Assembly (NCBI RefSeq): GCF_002287925.1
Contig: NZ_CP016769.1
Location: 992,001-1,056,000 of the forward strand
Direction: 5' to 3'
Length of the DNA: 64,000 bases
Source: Candidatus Planktophila lacus
GTDB lineage: Bacteria > Actinomycetota > Actinomycetes > Nanopelagicales > Nanopelagicaceae
Made by a program: the position numbers and the translations under genes
Notes under the pieces: model-generated
The model's database searches: none
Seen by the model: the letters and a program-made list of their open reading frames with translations, nothing else
What the model was told of the DNA's origin: nothing
In this document: positions 17,382-25,360 of the stretch, in pieces
How positions within the stretch are numbered: the first letter of the stretch is position 1
How the letters are laid out: the number at the start of each line of letters is the position of its first letter

Positions 17382-18636
17382 CAGAGCTACTATCCGAGTG
17401 TAGAGACTTTCCGAGACTGAGTAGCATCACAATCGTCAGAGGAATTAGGATTCGATACGTTTCACCATAGGGAGAAAACAGTACATTCCACATTCCACTC
17501 AAAGCTAAGTAGTAGAAAACAGGTTCGCGGTTTCGGATTCTCAAACTCTTGATATAGAGAAAACCTAGCCTAAGAGGAAATAGCATTCCTACAGCTCCAA
17601 ACCATAGCCACCATTGAAGTAGCATCGAGTGAACTGGAATTCGATCGCCATATATCCTGTTTAATGGCGCCATGTCATAATGAATTCCAGCCTTTTCTAA
17701 AAAATTCAATATCTTTATTCTTAATTCTGGACTCATCTCCGCATAAGAACCGTGTCCCAAAATAGGAGAATCCGCTATTCCTCTCGCTGCAAAAATCAAT
17801 TCGCTTCTGCTGTTGATGATTATATTTCCGCCCGATGATGTTTGTGCCAAATACTTGGATTGAGCTTTGACTCCCAAGGATCCGTTTTCCGCAAGGTTTG
17901 AGTAAACCGAAGAGAATGCGAAAATTACGATTGAAATAATTAATAGCGCCGGAAAAATTCTAGCGTTGTTAACAATTCTCGTGGATTTATTGTATTTTAA
18001 AAAGAAAAGTGGGAGTAATGTGAAAAGTGCTAAACTTCTTGCCCCTAAGGTTAGTGATACTGCGCTAAGAAGGGCTAGTGATACCAATGGCAAAAATCGA
18101 AATCTCCCGAATAATGGCAAGGAAATAAGCACCAAAATGGTTAACGTAACTGGGTATCCAATACCAAACTTCCAAATTTCACTCCGAGCATAAGTTGTGG
18201 GTTGAAGGAAGAAACCAGCCAATCCACCAAGCGAATATCCAAGCAACGCGACTCTAATCTCCATAGGCCTAAATTTTGTTAACAACGATACTCCGTAGAG
18301 GTTGGTCAAAGTAAATAGAATAAGAGAGAAACCTTTTAGCATCGAGATAGGTAAGGTTCCCGATATCATGTCAACAAATATCTGTCCTATTAGGGCTAAC
18401 ATCAACAATCCAACAAGTGGTTTAAGCCTTTTCGTTGTAGGCGCAATCTTCCCTTCAACGCTATGAAAAAGAAAAACAATAAATAGCAACAACTCGACTA
18501 AGAGAAATCTACCAAAAAAATTAACGGAATAAAATGAGAAAAACATCATTATAAATATGAAAACGAAGCGCTTGGTGTTCGGTTTTTGTAAATAACTTAA
18601 ATCATTCGAATCCCCACCACGTCTGAAATTTTCCAC
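17374..18636 (-). CDS. wzy: O-antigen/capsule repeat-unit polymerase-like membrane protein
   Basis: About 420 residues, with a dozen predicted membrane segments and a large hydrophilic loop near residues 250-340 (SGGNIIINSRSELIFAARG, HGSYAEMSP), the layout of Wzy polymerases/WaaL-like ligases. The frame is open further upstream to 18819, but that part overlaps the divergent glycosyltransferase. GTG 18636 has a CGGAGA box (18641-18646) at good distance and is taken as the start. Its place directly before wzx supports polymerase. Ligase cannot be excluded. Confidence 0.75.
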   Translation of the reverse strand: MENFRRGGDSNDLSYLQKPNTKRFVFIFIMMFFSFYSVNFFGRFLLVELLLFIVFLFHSVEGKIAPTTKRLKPLVGLLMLALIGQIFVDMISGTLPISMLKGFSLILFTLTNLYGVSLLTKFRPMEIRVALLGYSLGGLAGFFLQPTTYARSEIWKFGIGYPVTLTILVLISLPLFGRFRFLPLVSLALLSAVSLTLGARSLALFTLLPLFFLKYNKSTRIVNNARIFPALLIISIVIFAFSSVYSNLAENGSLGVKAQSKYLAQTSSGGNIIINSRSELIFAARGIADSPILGHGSYAEMSPELRIKILNFLEKAGIHYDMAPLNRIYGDRIPVHSMLLQWWLWFGAVGMLFPLRLGFLYIKSLRIRNREPVFYYLALSGMWNVLFSPYGETYRILIPLTIVMLLSLGKSLHSDSSSDD

Positions 18637-18677
18637 AATATCTCCGAATGATAGAAAATGAAGGATATGATAGCCGC

Positions 18678-19529
18678 ATGAGTGAAAGAAGACTAGACCC
18701 AAACTTGCAAATCTCAGTTTTAATGCTCGCAAAGAATAAAGAAAAGTACCTTGGACAAGCGGCATTGTCAGTCTTGGAAGATAGAGGCGTTCAATTGGTT
18801 TTGATTGAACCTGGTTCAATTGACGATTCTCGAAAAATCTGTGAAAAATTCAAGAGAGAACGCACGGGACAAGTTTCTCTTATTACCAAAAGCGACAAAT
18901 CAGCTTCAGAGGGCCTCAACAATGGTTTAAATGTTGCACGAGGATCTATTGTTGGCGTACTTAATGGCGATGATGTTTATCTCCCGGGTGCATTAGGCCA
19001 TGTTTCTAATTACTTTATGAGGAATCCACAAGTTGATGTTCTACTTGCCTGCGGCTTTTTGATAAATGAAAATTCTGGCAAATGGAAATTTGTCTTACCG
19101 TCAAAGATTTCCAAGAAAGCACTTGGTCTGGGTCAACATGGAAGTTTGACTTTTTTTCATCAAGGAATGTTTTATAGAAAGGATAAATTCCCAAAGGTAA
19201 GATTTAATCCTGGAAATCGTATCAACTGGGATAAAGAATTCTTGATTGAACTATGGACCCAAGGAGCCCGATTCGGATATTGTGATATTCCAGTTGCCAT
19301 ATTTAGACTCAATAATGATTCAATCACCTCGCGAGGATTTTCAAAAGCTTCCCTAGACGCAAACACAGCAGAACTTGATCGACTTCTACAATTTGACAGC
19401 AATAGTTTCTTCGCACCAATATTAGGACTCTTTTTTAGAATTTCAAAAGCTTTTTTTCTTGCGCGACATACACTTAAAATTCATACGTCTTCATTTCAAA
19501 TGAGTGAGACTATCTCGGAGAATCAATGA
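18678..19529 (+). CDS. GT2-type glycosyltransferase
   Basis: About 283 residues, GT-A fold. The N-terminal ISVLMLAKNKEKYLGQA is the nucleotide-sugar binding strand. ARGSIVGVLNGDDVYLPGAL carries the metal-binding motif (NGDD in place of the classical DxD). SLTFFHQGMFYRKD and NWDKEFLIEL are typical later blocks. ATG 18678 is preferred (AAGGA at 18661-18665); an in-frame ATG at 18648 lacks an RBS. The start is only 41 nt from the divergent wzy start. The last 4 nt overlap the next glycosyltransferase. Confidence 0.85.
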   Translation: MSERRLDPNLQISVLMLAKNKEKYLGQAALSVLEDRGVQLVLIEPGSIDDSRKICEKFKRERTGQVSLITKSDKSASEGLNNGLNVARGSIVGVLNGDDVYLPGALGHVSNYFMRNPQVDVLLACGFLINENSGKWKFVLPSKISKKALGLGQHGSLTFFHQGMFYRKDKFPKVRFNPGNRINWDKEFLIELWTQGARFGYCDIPVAIFRLNNDSITSRGFSKASLDANTAELDRLLQFDSNSFFAPILGLFFRISKAFFLARHTLKIHTSSFQMSETISENQ

Positions 19530-20659
19530 TGAAATCACAATATCTAATCGATAATGAAAGACTCTTAAAATTAACTCAGGTATCGGCCTCATTAGACAAT
19601 AAACTTGGTGGGCCTGTACAGGTTGTAAACCATGTCTCACGGCTTCTTGAAGAAATTTGCGATCACGAGTTGATAGTATTTGGGACTGAACATTCGTCTA
19701 CAAAGAGGACGTTTTCTGTTCCAACATTTAGGCAGAATAGGTATGGACTTTTTTTCGGGAAGTTGAAAACTCCTACCCGCACCCAAATTCGTACATCAGA
19801 TGTCCTCTTGGTTCATGGATTCTACTTGTATTCAACATTGGTGACTATCGCGCTTGCAAAGAATAGTCGAATTTTCGTTATGCCTCACGGTTCTCTTGAG
19901 CAATATCAAAACAGTGCTGGAAGATTTCGAAAAATAGTTTTTGATGTTTTTTTTCGGGCCCTTGCGTTTTTTCGAAATGTTGCATTTGTTGTTGGTTCAC
20001 CAGATGAAATTATTGGGGTTAGGGATAAATTCAAGAAGTATCCGGTTCATGTTTTGGGGCTTGGGATAGATGAGGTTCCTGAAAATTATCTCCGTAAAAA
20101 TGGCCTTCAGGAATCAATCAGATTACTCTCCTTTTCACGAATTGCTGAAAAAAAGAGGGTGGATCTATCTATTGAAGCGGTCAGAGTGCTGCGAGAAGAA
20201 GGGGTCGATGCAAGATTGACTATCGCAGGTGTTGGGAGCGATCAACTTGTTAAGGAATTAAGAGATCTTGTTGAGCTTTACAATCTCGACTCGTTTGTAG
20301 ACTTCATCGGATTTGTGGATGGTGAAGATAAAAACAATGTATACATGAATTCCGATATTTTTTTATTACCGAGCGAGAACGAAAACTTCGCAGTGGCCGT
20401 CGCAGAATCAATTGCGCGACAAGTACCAGTGGTTGTCTCTGATCGCGTTGCTATGCACCGATTTGTTGAAAGATATAAAACCGGTATTGTCATCGAAAAA
20501 CTTGATGTGAGTTTATTAGTAAAGGCTATTAAAGAGATTATTTCCAATCATAACATTTATTGGCAGGGTTGCCTCAATTCGCGTCATTTGCTTTTTTGGG
20601 ACAACGTATTTGAAGAATGGAAGCGTATTTTGCTTACAACGAAAGAAGCGAGAAAATAG
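19526..20659 (+). CDS. GT4-type glycosyltransferase
   Basis: 377 residues, GT-B fold. The N-terminal half has the LGGPVQVVNHVSRLL loop that lines the donor site and VMPHGSLEQY. The C-terminal half has LLSFSRIAEKKRVDLSIEAV, the FLLPSENENFAVAVAESIA block with the Glu-x7-Glu pair, and VPVVVSD. It is very similar in layout to glycosyltransferases adding the second or third sugar of a repeat unit. GGAG at 19517-19520 is the RBS. It is coupled to its neighbours by 4-nt and 1-nt overlaps. AT-rich. Confidence 0.87.
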   Translation: MMKSQYLIDNERLLKLTQVSASLDNKLGGPVQVVNHVSRLLEEICDHELIVFGTEHSSTKRTFSVPTFRQNRYGLFFGKLKTPTRTQIRTSDVLLVHGFYLYSTLVTIALAKNSRIFVMPHGSLEQYQNSAGRFRKIVFDVFFRALAFFRNVAFVVGSPDEIIGVRDKFKKYPVHVLGLGIDEVPENYLRKNGLQESIRLLSFSRIAEKKRVDLSIEAVRVLREEGVDARLTIAGVGSDQLVKELRDLVELYNLDSFVDFIGFVDGEDKNNVYMNSDIFLLPSENENFAVAVAESIARQVPVVVSDRVAMHRFVERYKTGIVIEKLDVSLLVKAIKEIISNHNIYWQGCLNSRHLLFWDNVFEEWKRILLTTKEARK

Positions 20660-21483
20660 TGTTGGGTTTGACTGTTGTTATCTTCACAAAGAATGAAGAG
20701 AGCAATATTCGTGAATGCATCGATTCCGTGAAGGACTTCTCTCCAGTTTTAGTTATCGATTCGAATAGCTCAGATTCAACGAGAGAAATTGCACACTCTC
20801 TAGGCGCTAGCGTAATTGAATTTGAATGGAACCGGCAATATCCGAAGAAGCGACAATGGACTTTGGATCAATTTTCCGATGGAAATAGTTGGATTTTATT
20901 CTTGGATGCAGATGAACGGATGTCAATGACATTGCAACAAGAACTGGAGATTTTCCTGACTGGAGATAATGATGCATTTGCTGGGGGATTAATTGAACTT
21001 GATTATTATTTTGCTGGAAAGCGCCTTCGGTTTGGTCAAAGACCAAAAAAACTAGTACTGCTTCGAGTTGGCAGTGTCTCATATCCAATTATTGATGATC
21101 TGAATTCTGAAGGCATGGGCGAACTGGAAGGGCATTACCAGCCCAAAGTTAATGGAAAGACCAGAAAATTTAAGTCCCGAATCGTGCATAATGACAAGGA
21201 CCCAATTTCAACTTGGATGACCAGGCACGTCAATTACGCTAAGTGGGAGGCTCATCTCATGCAAAATTTAGTGGAAAAGTACAGAGTTGATTCATCCAAA
21301 GGGATGGTGGCTTCCGCTGCACACAGATTACCCGCGAGGCCGTTATTATTTTTTATTTATTCTTATGTGTTGAAATTTGGATTCTTAGATGGGAAAGCCG
21401 GCTTTGATTATGCATTTGCAAAATCTTGGTACTACTGGCTAAGCGCTGTAATTGCTAGAGAAAAAAAGCAAAGTGAACGTTAA
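20659..21483 (+). CDS. GT2 glycosyltransferase (WaaE/KdtX-like)
   Basis: About 274 residues. LTVVIFTKNEESNIRECIDSV and VLVIDSNSSDSTREIA form the nucleotide-binding part, and SWILFLDADERMS carries the DxD metal site. The block KKRQWTLDQF just before it is typical of the WaaE/KdtX-like subgroup. GTG 20659 shares a base with the previous stop (TAGTG) and is preferred over ATG 20617, which would overlap by 43 nt. It should add a hexose to the growing lipid-linked unit in the cytosol. Confidence 0.85.
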   Translation: MLGLTVVIFTKNEESNIRECIDSVKDFSPVLVIDSNSSDSTREIAHSLGASVIEFEWNRQYPKKRQWTLDQFSDGNSWILFLDADERMSMTLQQELEIFLTGDNDAFAGGLIELDYYFAGKRLRFGQRPKKLVLLRVGSVSYPIIDDLNSEGMGELEGHYQPKVNGKTRKFKSRIVHNDKDPISTWMTRHVNYAKWEAHLMQNLVEKYRVDSSKGMVASAAHRLPARPLLFFIYSYVLKFGFLDGKAGFDYAFAKSWYYWLSAVIAREKKQSER

Positions 21484-22015
21484 GCGTAGGCTTACTGATT
21501 TTAAAGGTTCCAGGCTATCGCTTGGTCGAAAAATCACCATGGGACTATGGTTATGCTGCCAATATTTTATATTTAGATTTACTTTCCTTCCATCGGTCAT
21601 TAGGACCGTAATACTCCGAACATTCGGCGCGTCTGTCGGGAGTGGAGTTTTAATCCGCCGCGGTGTGCGAGTTCATATCCCTTGGAATCTTGAAATCGGA
21701 GATGACTGCTGGATTGGTGAGGAAGTTTGGTTCATCAACCACGAAAAGATAACTATCGGTTCAAATGTCTGCATCTCGCAGAGATCGATCATCTGCTCAG
21801 GTGGTCATGACTATCGAAGCGCTTCGCTTGAATATGCTCATAAGCCAGTAGTGATTAAAGATGGTGCATGGGTTTGTTTGGATGCCAAGGTGCTACCGGG
21901 AGTCACGATTGGTGAGTGCTCTGTGGTTTCTGCGGGCGAGATTGTGCGTAAGTCTTTGCCGGATTATTCAATGTTGGTTGGTGGGCAAGTTCGCCAGATA
22001 GATCCGCCTAAGTAG
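21473..22015 (+). CDS. Left-handed beta-helix acyltransferase (WcaF/NodL-like)
   Basis: About 180 residues ending in hexapeptide repeats (IGDDCWIGEEVWFIN, ITIGSNVCISQRS), followed by the catalytic region CSGGHDYRS and the WVCLDAKVLPGVTIGECSVV block, as in colanic-acid acetyltransferase WcaF. It likely O-acetylates a sugar of the repeat unit using acetyl-CoA. GTG 21473 is taken as the start; an 11-nt overlap with the upstream gene results. From this gene rightwards the composition moves back toward the genome average. Confidence 0.87.
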   Translation: MNVKRRLTDFKGSRLSLGRKITMGLWLCCQYFIFRFTFLPSVIRTVILRTFGASVGSGVLIRRGVRVHIPWNLEIGDDCWIGEEVWFINHEKITIGSNVCISQRSIICSGGHDYRSASLEYAHKPVVIKDGAWVCLDAKVLPGVTIGECSVVSAGEIVRKSLPDYSMLVGGQVRQIDPPK

Positions 22016-22022
22016 ATTAGTG

Positions 22023-23246
22023 ATGTCTCGAGTATTACTTGTAACAACCAATTACTGGCCTGAGCCTACTGGGATTGCTGTTTACACAACAGACTTGGCG
22101 GAGTTGCTGCAGAAAGATGGTTTTGAAGTATCGGTCCTCACAAGTCTGCCGCACTATCCATGGTGGAAGATCCCAAGTGAGTTTGCTCATTTAACTGAAG
22201 GTGTATCTCGACATGAATCAGTTGAGCTAATTAGAGCTAAGCATTTGATACCGCCGAAGATGAATGCGCTGGTGAGAATTAGATTTGAGAGTTCGCTGTG
22301 GTGGAATTTGAGAAGGGTCTCAAAGCGCTTGGTGGGTAATGACTTTGATGCGGTTATCGCGTGTATTCCAACTGTGGCTGCCGGTGTTGTGGGAAAGAGT
22401 ATTGCGAAGAAGTTAGGTGTTCCGTTTTGGCTAATCGTTCAGGATTTATCTGGAGCTGGTGCGAAGCAGTCGGGGCTTAAAGGCGGTGCGTTGATTTCAA
22501 AAATTGCACTTGCTGTTGAGGGGTCGGTGCTTAAGGCGGCGGATTCGATGGTGGTCGTATCCCCTGCGATGCGCGATGTGGTTTTGGGCTTTGGGGTTGC
22601 CTCGACAAAGGTTTCGCAGATTACGAATTACGCGGCTAGGAATATTGAAAACGTGAATAGAGATTTGGCGCGTGCCGGTTTAGGTTGGGCAAGTGAAGAC
22701 TTTGTTGTGATCCATACCGGCAATATGGGGGCGAAACAGGGCTTAGAGAATGTAGTTGAGGCGGCCAAGGCGCTTGGTGCGGATGCAAAGGTAAAGGTTT
22801 ATCTGGTCGGTCATGGCAACCAAGAAGCGAATTTAAAGACGTTATGTGAAGGTATTGAAAATATCTCTGTGGTGGCGGCGGTTGCAGATGATCAGTATTC
22901 GGCGTTGTTAGCAGCAGCTGACTTACTGCTGGTTAATGAGCGCAGTACGCAGATGGAGATGAGTTTGCCGAGCAAGTTGACCTCGTATTTATATAGCGAG
23001 CGCCCAGTGATTGCTGCTGTGCCAAGGGGTGGGGCGACTTGGAAGTTCTTAGATGGCATCGCTGAATTGGTGGAGGCAGGAGATCCCAAGGCGTTGGCGA
23101 AGAAAATTTTGGAGTTGAAGGCAGATCCAAAGCGATGCGCTGAATTGGCAGATAAGGGGAGCTTATTTGCCGCCAAGAATCTAAGCCCCGAAGTTGGTCG
23201 GGCGAAATATCTTGAATGGGTCGGCAAACTCATCGTTTCCAAGTAA
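22023..23246 (+). CDS. GT4 glycosyltransferase (WbuB/WcaI-like)
   Basis: About 407 residues. The start VLLVTTNYWPEPTGIAVYTTDLAE and LTSLPHYPWWKIP are characteristic of the WcaI/WbuB branch of family 4. The C-terminal half shows FVVIHTGNMGAKQGLENVV, a NERSTQMEMSLPSKL block and ERPVIAAV. A GTG three bases upstream (22020) is an alternative start. This is the last glycosyltransferase of the rightward run, with GC and codon use like the housekeeping genes. It probably belongs to the conserved part of the locus. Confidence 0.88.
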   Translation: MSRVLLVTTNYWPEPTGIAVYTTDLAELLQKDGFEVSVLTSLPHYPWWKIPSEFAHLTEGVSRHESVELIRAKHLIPPKMNALVRIRFESSLWWNLRRVSKRLVGNDFDAVIACIPTVAAGVVGKSIAKKLGVPFWLIVQDLSGAGAKQSGLKGGALISKIALAVEGSVLKAADSMVVVSPAMRDVVLGFGVASTKVSQITNYAARNIENVNRDLARAGLGWASEDFVVIHTGNMGAKQGLENVVEAAKALGADAKVKVYLVGHGNQEANLKTLCEGIENISVVAAVADDQYSALLAAADLLLVNERSTQMEMSLPSKLTSYLYSERPVIAAVPRGGATWKFLDGIAELVEAGDPKALAKKILELKADPKRCAELADKGSLFAAKNLSPEVGRAKYLEWVGKLIVSK

Positions 23247-23315
23247 AAACCGATAAGTACCCCTTATTAGGTTGGGGCACCGCGCATAAACTTGCGACCT
23301 ACCCCTTGGAGATTT

Positions 23316-23963
23316 ATGACTACTGGTTTTAGAGCACGCGTGCTGATCGCAGAAGATGAGGAGTTCACCCTCGGTCTGTTGCGTGAAGTGCTTGAGGGTG
23401 CAAACTTCCAGGTGGAAGCGGTTACAAATGTGGCCGATGCGATTGCGCGCGTTGGGTCATTTGATCCGCATGCGGTGATTACAGATTTGAACTTTGGCGT
23501 TACTGGGCCTAGTGGGGCCGACCTTCTGCAATTTATCGAGAAGGAGCATCCATGGATTGGCAAGGTTGTGCTGACTTCGCACGCCTCCCCTGCGTTGGCG
23601 ATTCCCAATGGAGTAGCGCTGCCGGCAGGTGTTACCTACCTCGTTAAATCTCAGTTGGGTTCTATTTCGGATTTGGTTGCCGCAGTCGAAGATTCTATTT
23701 CTCATTCGTCAAGCGAGATTGAAAAACCAGTCATTGAGAATGATCGCATTGTTATCAGCGCTACGCAGGGTGAGATTTTATTGTTGCTGGCTGAGGGTTA
23801 CACCAATGCCGCTATTGCGAGAAAACGTGGCACATCCCTGCGCGCGGCAGAGACTTTGGTGCAGCGGACTTTTTCAAGCTTGGGACTTAAGAACGATGAA
23901 GATTTTAATCCGCGCGTTCTGGCTGTGCGCATGTGGCAACAAGGAAAAGTAGTCGTGAAGTGA
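23316..23963 (+). CDS. Response regulator with LuxR-type output domain
   Basis: 215 residues. The receiver domain (about 8-125) has the acidic pair Glu13-Asp14 in IAEDEE, phospho-acceptor Asp57 in VITDLNFG, the switch Thr/Ser in VVLTSHAS, and Lys111 in YLVKSQ, so it should be phosphorylatable. The C-terminal part (about 145-200) reads EILLLLAEGYTNAAIA and SLRAAETLVQRTFSSLGL, a LuxR/NarL-like helix-turn-helix. The start is ATG 23316 with GGAG 4 nt upstream. The stop overlaps the next gene by 4 nt (GTGA), making an operon with two membrane sensor-like proteins inside the polysaccharide locus, whose expression it probably controls. Confidence 0.85.
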   Translation: MTTGFRARVLIAEDEEFTLGLLREVLEGANFQVEAVTNVADAIARVGSFDPHAVITDLNFGVTGPSGADLLQFIEKEHPWIGKVVLTSHASPALAIPNGVALPAGVTYLVKSQLGSISDLVAAVEDSISHSSSEIEKPVIENDRIVISATQGEILLLLAEGYTNAAIARKRGTSLRAAETLVQRTFSSLGLKNDEDFNPRVLAVRMWQQGKVVVK

Positions 23964-25360
23964 AATTTGCACTGCAAAGGTTTCGCTACGCAGCAACTGG
24001 GCGCTGGGCTATATCTATACGAACGTATTTGGCTGTTGTCTTTCCTTTCGGTTACCTAACTTCAATTGAGCGCGAGGAGCTGCTCAATGCAAGATCAATT
24101 TCGCAGGCCGCGGTGATAGCACTTGGTGGTGAGTTGGCTTGTGCGCTCTATCTATTTGTGGCGCAGGCGCTATTGCTGGGAAATCGAACCCGAGAATTGC
24201 AGCCGCTTTGGAAATGTGTTTTTGTGTGGTTTAGCGCTGGATTGGTACGTGGACTATTCACCGCAGTAAATGCGAAACTGGGATTTGACCAGAGTTATCA
24301 CTTAGGTGTTCGCCTGCCGGCTGCAATTTTCTACACAGGTGTTGCCATGGCTCTTGCCGCTTTTTACTTTGGGACTATCGAGCGCAGGCGAATGGAAGCG
24401 CGTGCCTTGAGCTCCTTAGGACGCGTGCTTGAGCAGGAGGAGTTGGGGCTGACCGAAATTGAATCCCAGACACGTTTGAGCGCGATCGCTGTGATTGAAG
24501 ATCAGTTGCTACCGCAGGTGAGTCAATTACGTAATGGCATTAAAAACATGTTGGCTACTAAATGGGCATCTGGTTCTCAAGATGTGGAAGATAAAACCTT
24601 GGAAGATTTATATCAACAGAGCCTAGGTCTTTCTCGCTCGCTGGAAGAACAGAAAAAGTCTTATGGGGTTTATAGATTAGATAAGAGTTTTGAAAAAGAG
24701 AATGAAAGTTCATTTACTTATCTTTCCTCTTTGCTACCCAGGGTTATCTCTATCCGGGTAACGTTTGTTATGGTTCTTGTTGGAAGCTTCACTGGACAGT
24801 TCGCGCGCAATGGCTTTGATGGCGTGATTGCTGGCGCGATAGGCGCCACAATCATTACTTTATATTTACTGCCGTTCTCACAATTACTTAAGAGAAAATT
24901 GCTAAGCCCATGGATTATTTATCCATTTGCTTACATAGGCGTATTTTTCGTACAGGGCGCTTTTAATTATCTTCAGCCAACCGTTGGGATTTCTCTGGAC
25001 TACCCATTTCCTGCTTGGTATTCGGGAATTAAAACAACATATGGCGTTTTTATCGCTTCTATTATTGCCTCTCTGATTATTGCCGTGCAAGGTGATTTTG
25101 AGGGTAAATCTGAGAGAGGTATAAACCTAAGTCAGAAAGTCGAAAGGATAAGTGCTAGTACTCAATATCTCGAAGATTCTGTTTTTGCAAGCCGCTATGG
25201 CACTCTTCAAGGCAAGATCACTGGAGTAACCATGGCACTTCATTTAATGAGCGGAATGACGAATGTCAGCAGTGAGAGAAAATCTAAGTTGCTATCCGAG
25301 GCCAATGAAATGTTGGCAAACAGTATTAACGAAATTGAACGTCTAAGAGCTCGAATATGA
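23960..25360 (+). CDS. Membrane protein, apparent pseudo-histidine kinase
   Basis: About 466 residues from GTG 23960. The N-terminal membrane block (about residues 20-145) is followed by a soluble helical linker, a second membrane block (about 260-370) and a short cytoplasmic end. The layout parallels the next gene product (APxxF/VRGLF-type loops, internal helical linker, second TM block), so they look like paralogues. The place of the phospho-acceptor helix reads SRYGTLQGKITGVTMAL, with Gly where the paralogue has His, and no ATPase domain follows; the protein stops 50 residues later in a coiled coil. I infer a catalytically dead partner subunit. 4-nt overlaps on both sides. Confidence 0.65.
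   Translation: MKFALQRFRYAATGRWAISIRTYLAVVFPFGYLTSIEREELLNARSISQAAVIALGGELACALYLFVAQALLLGNRTRELQPLWKCVFVWFSAGLVRGLFTAVNAKLGFDQSYHLGVRLPAAIFYTGVAMALAAFYFGTIERRRMEARALSSLGRVLEQEELGLTEIESQTRLSAIAVIEDQLLPQVSQLRNGIKNMLATKWASGSQDVEDKTLEDLYQQSLGLSRSLEEQKKSYGVYRLDKSFEKENESSFTYLSSLLPRVISIRVTFVMVLVGSFTGQFARNGFDGVIAGAIGATIITLYLLPFSQLLKRKLLSPWIIYPFAYIGVFFVQGAFNYLQPTVGISLDYPFPAWYSGIKTTYGVFIASIIASLIIAVQGDFEGKSERGINLSQKVERISASTQYLEDSVFASRYGTLQGKITGVTMALHLMSGMTNVSSERKSKLLSEANEMLANSINEIERLRARI

Noticed and set aside
18637-18819. Upstream extension of the wzy frame
   Set aside because: It overlaps the divergent glycosyltransferase coding region; GTG 18636 has a matching RBS.
14082-22015. Genomic island inserted at tRNA-Lys by an integrase
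   Set aside because: No integrase, transposase or second copy of the tRNA 3' end was found; only base composition suggests exchange.
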